From positions 62,001-126,000 of the forward strand of contig JAZTXH010000001.1 in the NCBI GenBank assembly GCA_045636325.1: 64,000 bases of DNA. The letters are read 5' to 3'. The number at the start of each line of letters is the position of its first letter. The first letter of the stretch is position 1. The DNA is from CAKSHP01 sp045636325. Lineage in GTDB: Bacteria; Bacillota; Clostridia; UBA1381; UMGS1253. The notes beneath the pieces were generated by a model that did not search any database, was not told the DNA's origin, and was given only the letters and a program-made list of their open reading frames with translations. The translations under genes were made by a program, and so were the position numbers. This document shows positions 51,776 through 60,839 of the stretch, in pieces.

Positions 51776-52456
51776 ATGCCATATTTAGAGCGTGAAAAAG
51801 TAGATAAAAAAACAAGAGATAAAATGGAGCTTCTTTTGGAGAAATCCTACGGAACATACTGGAAAAAGAAAAGGATTTTCGATATATTTTTTGCAAGCCT
51901 GATTTTGCTGTTCTTTCTTCCGCTGATGATAGTTATTGCTATTATAATCTGCATAGATGACCCCACGGCAGGCCCTATCTTTAAGCAGGTCAGAGTGGGA
52001 AGGCACGGAAAAGAATTTTATATGTATAAATTCAGAACAATGAGACCCAATGCAGAAGAACTCAAAGCTGAGCTTATGGCACAAAACGAAATGGACGGGC
52101 CTGTGTTTAAAATCAAGCACGACCCCCGTATAACAAGAGTGGGAAAATATTTAAGAATGCTTTCCTTAGATGAGCTTATGCAGTTTTTTAATGTTTTCAA
52201 AGGCGATATGACCCTTGTTGGTCCAAGGCCGCCGCTGCCCGGTGAAGTTTTGCATTATACCGATTACCAGAAATTAAGATTAATTGTTACTCCGGGTATA
52301 ACCTGCACATGGCAGATACATAAAAACAGAAATGATGTGCCCTTTGAGCAGTGGGTTGAAATGGATTTAGACTATATTCAGAACAGAACTAGTTTAAATG
52401 ATATTAAAATTATGATAAAGACACCTATAGCGATGCTTACTGCAACAGGAAGGTAA
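51776..52456 (+). CDS. Short polyprenyl-phosphate sugar-1-phosphate transferase
   Basis: A 226-residue initiating enzyme that loads the first sugar phosphate on undecaprenyl phosphate. One re-entrant/transmembrane helix (~34-55) is followed by the catalytic block FKQVRVGRHGKEFYMYKFRTM (position ~65-85, quoted here only as the family core KFRTM) and LSLDELMQFFNVFKGDMTLVGPRPP (core SLDELMQ and GPRPP). It lacks the N-terminal membrane domain of WcaJ, so it is the small PglC/EpsL-like form. The sugar is unknown. Ribosome site is weak (AGAAAGAAG). Confidence 0.92.
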   Translation: MPYLEREKVDKKTRDKMELLLEKSYGTYWKKKRIFDIFFASLILLFFLPLMIVIAIIICIDDPTAGPIFKQVRVGRHGKEFYMYKFRTMRPNAEELKAELMAQNEMDGPVFKIKHDPRITRVGKYLRMLSLDELMQFFNVFKGDMTLVGPRPPLPGEVLHYTDYQKLRLIVTPGITCTWQIHKNRNDVPFEQWVEMDLDYIQNRTSLNDIKIMIKTPIAMLTATGR

Positions 52457-52532
52457 ATAAAAATGCATAATTAACACTGCAAATTAATTCAGATGACACA
52501 ATAAATTTAAAAAATTTGATTGGAGAAGCAAA

Positions 52533-53666
52533 ATGAAAATTGCAATGATTGGCCATAAGGTAGTTCCCTCAAGGCGGGGCGGAATAGAAAAGGTTTTAAC
52601 CACTCTTTGCCCTCTGCTTGCAGATGCAGGAGCGGATGTGTGTGTATATAACCGCATGGGCGATAAAATTGAAAATGAATATGTATCCGAGGTTTTCAAA
52701 AACAAATATAAAGGCATAAAGCTTAAAAAAGCATTTACCTTTAAATTCAGGGGAATATCTGCAATGCTTGCCTCACATACAGGCGCACTTGCAGCAGCAT
52801 TTTCAAATTGCGATATTGTGCACTTTCATGCAGAGGGGCCTTGCGTTGCAATGTGGATACCAAAACTTTTCGGTAAAAAATGCGTAGCAACAGTTCATGG
52901 CCTTGACTGGCAGCGTGAAAAGTGGGGAAAAGGTTTTGCCTCTAAATATATTAAATTTGGCGAAAAAATGCTTGCAAAATATGCCGATGAGGTTATTGTT
53001 TTAAGCGAAAATGCAAAAGCATATTTTAAACAAACTTACGGGAGAGAAACAAATCTTATATATAACGGTGCTGATGAACCGATAGTAAAAGAAGCAAATA
53101 AAATCACACAAGCTTACGGATTAGAGAAGGATTCTTACATATGCATTATATCACGCTTGACAAAAGAAAAGGGTGTTCACTATCTTGTTGATGCATACAA
53201 CGGCATAAAAACGGATAAAAAGCTTGTTATTGCAGGAGACACCAGTGATACAGACGATTATGTGGCACTTTTAAAGGAAAGGGCAAAAGGAAACGAAAAT
53301 ATTATTTTTACAGGCTTTATATCAGGAGAAGTGATTGAAGAAATGTATTCAAATGCTTACGCAGTTTGCCTGCCTTCTGATTTGGAGGGAATGTCACTAA
53401 GTCTTTTGGAGGCTTTGGCATATGGTAATGCAGTTGTGCTTTCCGACATTAAGGAAAATTCAGCGGTTGCAGAAGACAGGGCGCTTTATTTTAAGCATGG
53501 TAATTCTGCTGATTTGGCAGAAAAGCTTGATTATATATGCTCTGACAGTGCATTTAAAGATGAACTCAAAAGCCGCGTGGGCGGATTTATTATAGATAAA
53601 TATAACTGGAAGGATGTACGGGATAAAACTCTTGAGCTTTATAAAAAGGTTTTGAAAAATAACTGA
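52533..53666 (+). CDS. GT4-type glycosyltransferase
   Basis: A 377-residue GT-B fold enzyme. The N terminus MKIAMIGHKVVPSRRGGIEKV with the GG loop, VATVHGLDWQREKWG and the C-terminal nucleotide-sugar site ISRLTKEKGVHYL and GMSLSLLEALAYG (E-x7-E-like) place it in family GT4. Good ribosome site TTGGAGAA. Close to rhamnosyl/galactosyl-type enzymes of capsule loci; donor and acceptor unknown. Confidence 0.9.
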   Translation: MKIAMIGHKVVPSRRGGIEKVLTTLCPLLADAGADVCVYNRMGDKIENEYVSEVFKNKYKGIKLKKAFTFKFRGISAMLASHTGALAAAFSNCDIVHFHAEGPCVAMWIPKLFGKKCVATVHGLDWQREKWGKGFASKYIKFGEKMLAKYADEVIVLSENAKAYFKQTYGRETNLIYNGADEPIVKEANKITQAYGLEKDSYICIISRLTKEKGVHYLVDAYNGIKTDKKLVIAGDTSDTDDYVALLKERAKGNENIIFTGFISGEVIEEMYSNAYAVCLPSDLEGMSLSLLEALAYGNAVVLSDIKENSAVAEDRALYFKHGNSADLAEKLDYICSDSAFKDELKSRVGGFIIDKYNWKDVRDKTLELYKKVLKNN

Positions 53667-53684
53667 AAGGGGCATTGAGAAAAT

Positions 53685-55004
53685 ATGGATAAAGAGAAAA
53701 GCCTTTTATTCTCAGAAAAAGGCGAAGATATTGACCTTAAGCTAAAAGAGTATCTTAAAGATACTCTGGAGAGTGAAGTATATCAAGAATGGATTGAAAA
53801 ATTCGTTTTTGAAAAAAAGGGCAATAAAATAATTGCTATGTATTACGGCTCTGAGCCTTTAAAGGAATTTAAGAAAAATTACAAGGAGGCTGTGTGGCTT
53901 CGGGTATGCTCTTTGGTGGGATATGTAAAAAAGTTTAAAATATGTAAGGCAAGAGCAACAAAGGCAAAAAAGGCGGGAAAAGAAAGAAATGCAAGCTCGG
54001 CTGCTTATATTGGGTATGATTTTACAAAGGCGGCTTACACAAAAGAAAAAAGCTTAGCTCGCTCAAAGAATTTAAAAATGGCAAAACTGTTTTCGATAAG
54101 TATGGTGTTTGCATGCATTACCCTGTCGGTCGCCGTTACAGGAGGCAGTTATATAGCGAACCGAAACTTTAAAGAAAAATTTTATTCTTCAGGCAGCCTT
54201 AAAACAAACGGCAAAATAAGAATTGTTCAGATTTCCGATTTGCATACTGCCCGTTACGGGGAAAATAATAAAAAGCTTATTGACCGTGTTACAAAACTTA
54301 ATCCCGATATAATAGTATATACAGGTGACTGTGTTGATTCATCTGCACCTGATGGTAAAAATACGGCGGAGTTAATCAGCGCTCTTAAAGATGTTGCACC
54401 CTCATATTATGTATACGGAAACAACGAGGTTGAGAGAGTTTACGGCAATGCCTTTACGAAAGACGCAATAGATAATATGCTCGGCTTTAATGACCGAAAC
54501 CGTAATCCCGAGGCGCTTTATCAGTTTCCCGACAGCCTTGAAGCTGAGCTTGAAGCGGCGGGGGCCAAGGTTTTAAAGGATGAATATGACAGTATAATCG
54601 TCAATAACACTGAGGTTGAAATTTTTGGTGTGCTTACATCAAATCCGTCAGCTTTCTGGGATTATGCAGGAGCTAAATTCAGTGAGTATACTCAAAATAA
54701 TCAGAATAAACTAAAAATCACACTTGTTCACGAGCCGTTTATTTTTGAAAATTTTCAGCCAGACACATGGGGCGACATTATGATGTGCGGCCATACTCAT
54801 GGCGGAACTGTAAGAGTGCCGATGATAGGCCCTCTGTTTACCCGTGAGGGAGGAATATTTCCTGAAAAGGACGGTAAATTTGCCTATGGCAGATATGAGG
54901 TTTCAGGCTCGCCGCTTATTGTAAGCTCAGGTCTTGAAAATAATGACCTGTTAAGAATAAACAATCAGCCTGAGTTGGTTGTGGTTGATATAAACAGATT
55001 TTAA
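53685..55004 (+). CDS. Membrane metallophosphoesterase with DnaA domain I-like N terminus
   Basis: A 439-residue protein. Residues ~17-87 have the helix and hydrophobic pattern of DnaA domain I (LKEYL...YQEWIEKF..EKKGNKII...EFKKNYKE...GYVKKFKI). A basic linker and one transmembrane helix (~132-152) follow. The rest is a calcineurin-like phosphoesterase with a full metal set: D185/H187 in ISDLHTA, GDCVD (214-218), GNNE (245-248), H349 and GHTHGG (369-374). If the N terminus is cytosolic, the catalytic domain faces outside. YkuE-like homologues hydrolyse lipid-type phosphates, which fits a role in polyprenyl-phosphate recycling or editing here; that is inference. Confidence 0.8.
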   Translation: MDKEKSLLFSEKGEDIDLKLKEYLKDTLESEVYQEWIEKFVFEKKGNKIIAMYYGSEPLKEFKKNYKEAVWLRVCSLVGYVKKFKICKARATKAKKAGKERNASSAAYIGYDFTKAAYTKEKSLARSKNLKMAKLFSISMVFACITLSVAVTGGSYIANRNFKEKFYSSGSLKTNGKIRIVQISDLHTARYGENNKKLIDRVTKLNPDIIVYTGDCVDSSAPDGKNTAELISALKDVAPSYYVYGNNEVERVYGNAFTKDAIDNMLGFNDRNRNPEALYQFPDSLEAELEAAGAKVLKDEYDSIIVNNTEVEIFGVLTSNPSAFWDYAGAKFSEYTQNNQNKLKITLVHEPFIFENFQPDTWGDIMMCGHTHGGTVRVPMIGPLFTREGGIFPEKDGKFAYGRYEVSGSPLIVSSGLENNDLLRINNQPELVVVDINRF

Positions 55005-55022
55005 AGAGGGGAGAAATATAAA

Positions 55023-56387
55023 ATGCATTATGCATCTGTATTACAGAAGATACCCGTTTTAATTGTGCTGGTTATTCTTTCAATAGCCGTGGTCATTATA
55101 TATTTTCGCTCAAAAAATGTAACCAGAAGTGAGTTTGTAAAAATATTTAAGGGCCTAAAATATTTTCAAATTGGAATTTTAATTACAACAATACTAATAA
55201 CAGGTGTGTTCGGCATATTTAATCATATACATGCAAAACAATCTGTCAGTGCAGTAATCTCACTTAATTATTCCGAGGCCTCTCATGCTCTTAACTCCAA
55301 CTCAACCCGTTATAATATGGCAGAAATCATTTGTGACGATGTTGTAAAAAGAGCCATTGAAATAGGTGCTTTTGAAGATGTTTCATTTAAAGACCTTAAA
55401 AAATGTTTGTGTGTTTTTCCTTATGTTCAGGGTGGCGTTGAAGATAAATCACAGTATCATATTTCAACGGAATTTGTCTTGGAATACCATGCCTCAAAGG
55501 ATACTCAGCACCTTGATGCAGAAAATGTGATACAGCTTATCGCCTGCGCATATAAAGAATACTACATAGATAAATACACTGATAATTTTATGGCCGCAGC
55601 ATCGGAAGAAAGATGCGATTTTTCAAAAATGGAGTATATGGATATTGTTACATATTTTAACCGTGAGGCAAACGGAATATTAAATTATCTTTACGGAATG
55701 GCGGCAAAGGCTCAGAATTTCGTAACAGAAAAGAACACTACCTTTAATTCAATTGCAGGTAAGGTGTATCAGTTTAAACAAACACAGATAGAGCAAAATC
55801 TCCAAGCGCTTATTCTGCAAAACGGTATCGCAAGAAACACCGCAGAATATATAGACAGGCTTTCATATCAGAATAAAAACACAGACTTTGACCGTGCAAA
55901 GGACGCCGTGTCGTTTGATTTGTGCAATCAGGCAATTCAAATGTATTCCGAAGAAATGACAAGAGTTGTTTTAGTGCCTACATGGGATGAGGTCGGAAAA
56001 TATTATATGGGAAGAACAAAGGTTGGTATCGATGAGCTTTCTGTAAAAGCAACCGAGTTTTCCAATAGCGTGGCATCAAATGAAAAGGCAATAATGGATA
56101 ACAACCTTGTTATATCAAAAATGTCGGCAGGCTCAAATGCAGGAGCGCTCGCACAAATAGATGAGCTTGTTTTGTCAATTGATAGTCTGATTTCAGAATT
56201 TACAAAAGAGGCGGTCAGCGCCGGCAGAGAATTTGCAAATCATCAGATGAATCAGTGTGTTGCAGTAAGTATTACGGGAACGTCGCTTTTCGCTGAAGCA
56301 AAAACAGTTTTAATCTTTGCAGCTTTGGCTTATTTTGCACTTTTAATGCTTGCGGCGGCTAAAAAATTCCCCAGAAGAGAGTATTAA
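55023..56387 (+). CDS. Wzz-like chain-length determinant protein
   Basis: A 454-residue membrane protein with helices at ~10-27, ~48-66 and ~425-445 and a large outer domain. ISLNYSEASHALNSNSTRYNM (start of the outer domain) and the closing C-terminal helix match Wzz/GumC co-polymerases that set polysaccharide length together with Wzy. There is one extra N-terminal helix compared with usual Wzz. The cytosolic tail is only ~9 residues, without kinase. Next gene 12 bases on is a second Wzz-like protein. Confidence 0.7.
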   Translation: MHYASVLQKIPVLIVLVILSIAVVIIYFRSKNVTRSEFVKIFKGLKYFQIGILITTILITGVFGIFNHIHAKQSVSAVISLNYSEASHALNSNSTRYNMAEIICDDVVKRAIEIGAFEDVSFKDLKKCLCVFPYVQGGVEDKSQYHISTEFVLEYHASKDTQHLDAENVIQLIACAYKEYYIDKYTDNFMAAASEERCDFSKMEYMDIVTYFNREANGILNYLYGMAAKAQNFVTEKNTTFNSIAGKVYQFKQTQIEQNLQALILQNGIARNTAEYIDRLSYQNKNTDFDRAKDAVSFDLCNQAIQMYSEEMTRVVLVPTWDEVGKYYMGRTKVGIDELSVKATEFSNSVASNEKAIMDNNLVISKMSAGSNAGALAQIDELVLSIDSLISEFTKEAVSAGREFANHQMNQCVAVSITGTSLFAEAKTVLIFAALAYFALLMLAAAKKFPRREY

Positions 56388-56399
56388 GGAGGTTAAAAA

Positions 56400-58256
56400 A
56401 TGAAAAACTTTAATATTTTCAGATATATAAAAAGGTTACTGCCGCTTATAATAGTTTTTTGTATACTTGCAACCTACGGGGTATATATAAATTTAAAAAA
56501 ATCTAACAATTACGTTGCATCAGAGGTTATTCACTATAATGACCCTGCGGCAGAAGAGGGCAAAGCGCCCACAGGCGAAAAGCTTGATGTGGGCTTTATA
56601 AAATCATCGGCAGTTATGTCAAAAGTGGTTGACAGAATGGGGCTTGTGGGAATTTATTCTGTTGACAGCCTTATTTCGAGAATTAATATCATACCAGTTC
56701 CCGATGAAGATAAAATGGCACAGAAGGCCGCCAAGCTTGAAGAGGGAGAGGAATATATTTATGAGCCCAGCACATTTATTGTTTCCTTTTCGGCGACAAA
56801 TAATGAGGGTGCGGAATTTGCAAGAACAATTCTTGACGAAACTTTAGACGTGTATTTTGCTGAATTCAGTCAGAAATACGTTAATGTTGCTCCGGCAGAC
56901 AATACAATCGAAAAGCTTGATGCAGAAAATTATGATTACGTTGAAATGATGGAGTTGATTGATAAAAGCATTGAGGAAACCATTAATGCACTTTATCAGC
57001 GAATTAATAAAAATCCGTATTACCGCGCAACAGAAACGGGAGTTTCCTTTGAAGATATTGTTGACGATTTTAATTATTTAAGCCAGGTTAAGGTTTCGGA
57101 AATGTTTTCGAAAATATATAAATATCAGCTTACAAAGAATAAAGAACTTTTAATTTCAGACTATACCACCCGAATTGATAATAACAATATATCCAACATA
57201 AAGGAAGTAAGCATTGTTGAAGATTTGGTGCAGGTTATTGACGCTTATGTTACAAAGATGCGACAGTCGGGAAATACAAACATAACATCGGAATATATTT
57301 TAGATAATCTTCACGAAAGAAATCTTCAGGATTATCAGGGCGACCAGACCGTTACATATGACGAGCTTATATATGGCTGGCGTGACCATAATGAAGCGAA
57401 AGAACATTCAATTATTGACTCTGCTTACTGCAGTTATGTTATTGATGTGTTTTCGAAATGTTCAGGAGCCTGCGGAGGTGCTTGCGCCGGCTCTGAGAAA
57501 ACCTGCAGAGAAATCTGCGATGCGGATTATCAAAGCTTAAAAGCTGATATTGAAAATCAAATCAGTGATTTAATAAAAGAGCTTAACAGCCTTTATGACA
57601 TTACCAAAAAAACAAACGATGAATATAACGAATATCTTGGTGCAAGTTATATTTCCGTTTTGTCAACTGCATCTGTTAAGGAAAGCGTAAATGTATTGCT
57701 TTATACAATCATTGCATTTTTATTCTTTATGGTGATTTGCTGCGGCGGTGCAATACTTCTTGCTCGAATTGCAGATATTGTAAACTATATTTTCTATACA
57801 GACCATTTAACAGGACTGTGGAATCGTGCTTATTTTGACAAATACTTAAAATCAATGGATAAAAAGCTTTTGGATGACGGCACTGTTTTTGCTATGACTG
57901 ATATTTCAAATCTTATAAAAATTAATGCGCAATACTCCCGTCAAACCGGTGATGAAATTATAAAGCTGTTTAAAAACCTTTTGCACGAATGTTCAGGCAA
58001 ATCAAAAGCTACCTTTATATATAACGGCAACGGAAGCTTTATAACAATTTTTGAACAGTCTGACTATATCACAGTTGAAGATATTTTTAATCTGTTCAAA
58101 ATAAGGCTTGGCGAAAGAGAAGAAAACCGTGATATTGAAATTGAGTGCAAAATCGGTATTGCAGAAACCTTTAAAGAAAACAAAACTGCAAGAAAATTAC
58201 TTTCAGAAGCTATAAAGAATAAAAAAGAATATACATCCGAGTGTGAAATTTTTTAA
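56400..58256 (+). CDS. Wzz-like co-polymerase fused to a degenerate GGDEF domain
   Basis: A 618-residue protein: transmembrane helix (~13-31), outer Wzz-like domain (~35-430), second helix (~431-455), and a cytosolic domain (~466-600) related to GGDEF. DHLTGLWNRAYF (468-479) is the classic start of that fold, and QTGDEIIKLFKN (~515-526) fits the conserved GD helix. The active loop is GNGSF (543-547) instead of GGDEF, and the metal Asp is not where expected, so c-di-GMP synthesis is unlikely; binding or signalling remains possible. Six cysteines cluster at 344-373 in the outer domain (CX3CX3CX6CX3C). AGGAGG precedes the ATG. Confidence 0.8.
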   Translation: MKNFNIFRYIKRLLPLIIVFCILATYGVYINLKKSNNYVASEVIHYNDPAAEEGKAPTGEKLDVGFIKSSAVMSKVVDRMGLVGIYSVDSLISRINIIPVPDEDKMAQKAAKLEEGEEYIYEPSTFIVSFSATNNEGAEFARTILDETLDVYFAEFSQKYVNVAPADNTIEKLDAENYDYVEMMELIDKSIEETINALYQRINKNPYYRATETGVSFEDIVDDFNYLSQVKVSEMFSKIYKYQLTKNKELLISDYTTRIDNNNISNIKEVSIVEDLVQVIDAYVTKMRQSGNTNITSEYILDNLHERNLQDYQGDQTVTYDELIYGWRDHNEAKEHSIIDSAYCSYVIDVFSKCSGACGGACAGSEKTCREICDADYQSLKADIENQISDLIKELNSLYDITKKTNDEYNEYLGASYISVLSTASVKESVNVLLYTIIAFLFFMVICCGGAILLARIADIVNYIFYTDHLTGLWNRAYFDKYLKSMDKKLLDDGTVFAMTDISNLIKINAQYSRQTGDEIIKLFKNLLHECSGKSKATFIYNGNGSFITIFEQSDYITVEDIFNLFKIRLGEREENRDIEIECKIGIAETFKENKTARKLLSEAIKNKKEYTSECEIF

Positions 58257-58295
58257 TCTTAAGTAAAAAAGCAATCAGACAGGAGGGCAGATGAT

Positions 58296-59588
58296 ATGAA
58301 AGAAAAAAGCATCGCTGAAATTATTGTGACAGTTTATTTTGTTTTAGTCGGCGTTTTGATGTATTATTTTCTGACGGAAACTATTCAGGTGGGTCTTTTT
58401 ATTACTTACCGCCATGCGTTTGCCCTTGTTCTTTGCTTTTCTGCTTTTGTATGTTTTTTAATAAAGCCTGATGTGGCAAGAGGAGTGGTTGCACTCAAAG
58501 GCGCATTTATTTACAGCATACCTTTGTTTGTAACTTTGTCAGTGTCACTTTTTATATGGTTTACAGGTCAGGTTGATTCAGCGGTTGTTTTCCGAGGGCT
58601 TTCAAGCTCACTTGTGTATATGAATATGTTTTCCTTTGCTTTGGCAGCGGGTGCGTTTTTGTATATATTCGGTGAAAAGGGAATATGGTATAATTTAGCT
58701 TCAATTCTTATTGCAAATATACTGATGCTTTTAACCATTGTTGCCCAAAATGGCATGGGTCCGTTTTTTTCAGAGCTTGTGACACTTGTTATTACATTTG
58801 CAGGCGAAACCGGTGATATAATAATTCAGGCGGAAATTCACGAGCTTGCCTTTTGCATAGGTGCATATTTAGTGTATATGCTTTTAAAGCCAAGGAAGGA
58901 TATTTATTTTATTATGTTTCTTGTTTTAAGTGTGTTTTGCTTTGTTGCTGCCTTTAAAAGAATAGGTATTATTTCGGTAGCAGTAGTGCTCTTTATAGGG
59001 TGGCTGTTAAAGCTGGGCGCAAAAGTAAGAGAAGATATTGCCCGCAGATGGGCATATGGCCTGTCTATTGCTTTGATTATAATTTTAATTGGCTATATTG
59101 CAATTATAAAGATGGGGGCGTTTGAGTATCTTGAAAAAAGCGGCATTGACACCAATGGACGTATGGATATTTATAATGCTGTGGATAAATATTACGAGTT
59201 TTCGCCGGAGTTTTTGGGAAATGGTATCGGCTTTCTTACGTATCAGTTAAATACCAATATGAACGTGGGTGTTGCATCGGTACATAATGACTTTCTTCAG
59301 TATTTTATAGACCTTGGCTTCTGGGGTTATATTATATGGCTTATATCAATGACTATTGCTAGAGTTAAAAGCTTTGGTGGAGGCAAAGGGGCAGACGGAG
59401 AGATTGTAACTTTTACGCTTATGCTGTATCTTATCATTTCATCGTCAACCGATAACACAATGAACTATCCGCTGCTTATGGGTGTTCTGGCAATTCTGAT
59501 GATGGGCAATGGTTTTGACCGCAGGGTGGAAGTGGCGGAAATGAAAATATTCGGTTGTCTTTTGAATGAAAATCGTTTTGTGAAATAA
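58296..59588 (+). CDS. Wzy-like polysaccharide polymerase/O-antigen ligase family protein
   Basis: A 430-residue protein with about ten to eleven helices and a longer periplasm-side loop containing GRMDIYNAVDKYYEFSPEFLGNG and HNDFLQYFIDLGFWGYI, both typical of Wzy_C/O-antigen-ligase family members (quoted in part). It would join repeat units outside the membrane. AGGAGG is ten bases upstream of the chosen ATG. Position after two Wzz-like genes fits the polymerase role better than ligase. Confidence 0.82.
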   Translation: MKEKSIAEIIVTVYFVLVGVLMYYFLTETIQVGLFITYRHAFALVLCFSAFVCFLIKPDVARGVVALKGAFIYSIPLFVTLSVSLFIWFTGQVDSAVVFRGLSSSLVYMNMFSFALAAGAFLYIFGEKGIWYNLASILIANILMLLTIVAQNGMGPFFSELVTLVITFAGETGDIIIQAEIHELAFCIGAYLVYMLLKPRKDIYFIMFLVLSVFCFVAAFKRIGIISVAVVLFIGWLLKLGAKVREDIARRWAYGLSIALIIILIGYIAIIKMGAFEYLEKSGIDTNGRMDIYNAVDKYYEFSPEFLGNGIGFLTYQLNTNMNVGVASVHNDFLQYFIDLGFWGYIIWLISMTIARVKSFGGGKGADGEIVTFTLMLYLIISSSTDNTMNYPLLMGVLAILMMGNGFDRRVEVAEMKIFGCLLNENRFVK

Positions 59589-59621
59589 AAACACAGTATT
59601 GTGAAAGGAACGCAAGTCTTT

Positions 59622-60839
59622 ATGAGAATTTTAATGGTAAATAAATTTTTATATCCTCGTGGCGGCTCTGAAAGCTATATGCTCTATCTGGGAGATTATT
59701 TAAAGTCACTGGGTCATGAAGTTGAATATTTCGGTATGTATGATAAAAAAAATACCGTAGGAAATTCATCCGGTATGTATACAACTAATATGGATTTTCA
59801 TTCAACCGGTGCAGCGAGGTTTTTATATCCTTTCAAAATCCTTTATTCCGCTGAAGCAAAAAAGAAAATTTGTCGCGTGATAGAAGAGTTTAAGCCGGAT
59901 ATCGTGCATATGAACAATATAAATTTTCAGCTTACACCTTCTATAATTTACGGAATTAAAAAATATAATATACCCATTGTGTGGACTGTGCATGATTATC
60001 AGATGGTTTGCCCCAATCACCTTTTATATAACTTTGAAGAAAACAGCCCCTGCCAAAGATGTTTAACCGGCTCACTTTTAAACTGTTTTTTTCACAAATG
60101 TATTCATTCATCAAGAATTAAAAGTCTTTTGGGTGTTATTGAAGCGGTGCTATACAGAACGCTTAAAACATATAAAAAGGTAGATTTGTTTGTGTGCCCC
60201 AGTAACTTTTTAGAAAAAAAACTTTTTAGCGTGAGTGATATTTATAAAAACAAAACCTATACAATACATAATTTTATAAATAAAGAAAAGTTTAAAAAGT
60301 CAGATAAACCCAGGGAAGATTATGTGATTTTCGTAGGCAGACTTTCAAAGGAAAAGGGCGTTGAAAAGATTTTGCAGGTCGCAGATATTTTAAAGAATGT
60401 AAAATTTGTTGTGGCAGGCTCAGGCCCAGATGAAGATATATTAAAAGGAAAAGAAAATATAGAGCTTAAAGGCTTTTTAACAGGAGACAAGCTTACAGAC
60501 ACAATGGCGCGGGCAAAAGCACTTCTGCTTCCCTCGGCATGTTATGAAAACTGCCCCCTTTCTATTTTAGAGGCTCAGTGTATGGCACTTCCCGTAATAA
60601 CCATGAACTCAGGGGGTATGGCAGAACTGGTGAATGACGGGGTATGCGGCACGCTGGCAGAGTCAGCTGCAGCCGAAGATATAGCAAAAGCCATAAGCAA
60701 AACAATAAATGATGATACATATTATCACATGCTTAAGGAAAACTGCGAAAAAGAAGCAAAAAATATATATGACATTGAAATGTACAGCAAACTTCTTTTA
60801 GAAAAGTATACAGAGCTTATACAAAGGAGGAAAAACTGA
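59622..60839 (+). CDS. GT4-type glycosyltransferase
   Basis: A 405-residue GT-B enzyme: MRILMVNKFLYPRGGSE at the N terminus, WTVHDYQMVCPNH (~120-132) and the donor site VGRLSKEKGVEKIL plus CPLSILEAQCMALP (~310-323). The HDY-x-CPN and a downstream cysteine set (C..C..C in NSPCQRCLTGSLLNCF) mark a common subgroup. I use the ATG at 59622; a GTG seven codons earlier is possible since the ribosome site AAAGGA is between them. Ends overlapping the next start by one base (TGATG). Confidence 0.9.
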   Translation: MRILMVNKFLYPRGGSESYMLYLGDYLKSLGHEVEYFGMYDKKNTVGNSSGMYTTNMDFHSTGAARFLYPFKILYSAEAKKKICRVIEEFKPDIVHMNNINFQLTPSIIYGIKKYNIPIVWTVHDYQMVCPNHLLYNFEENSPCQRCLTGSLLNCFFHKCIHSSRIKSLLGVIEAVLYRTLKTYKKVDLFVCPSNFLEKKLFSVSDIYKNKTYTIHNFINKEKFKKSDKPREDYVIFVGRLSKEKGVEKILQVADILKNVKFVVAGSGPDEDILKGKENIELKGFLTGDKLTDTMARAKALLLPSACYENCPLSILEAQCMALPVITMNSGGMAELVNDGVCGTLAESAAAEDIAKAISKTINDDTYYHMLKENCEKEAKNIYDIEMYSKLLLEKYTELIQRRKN

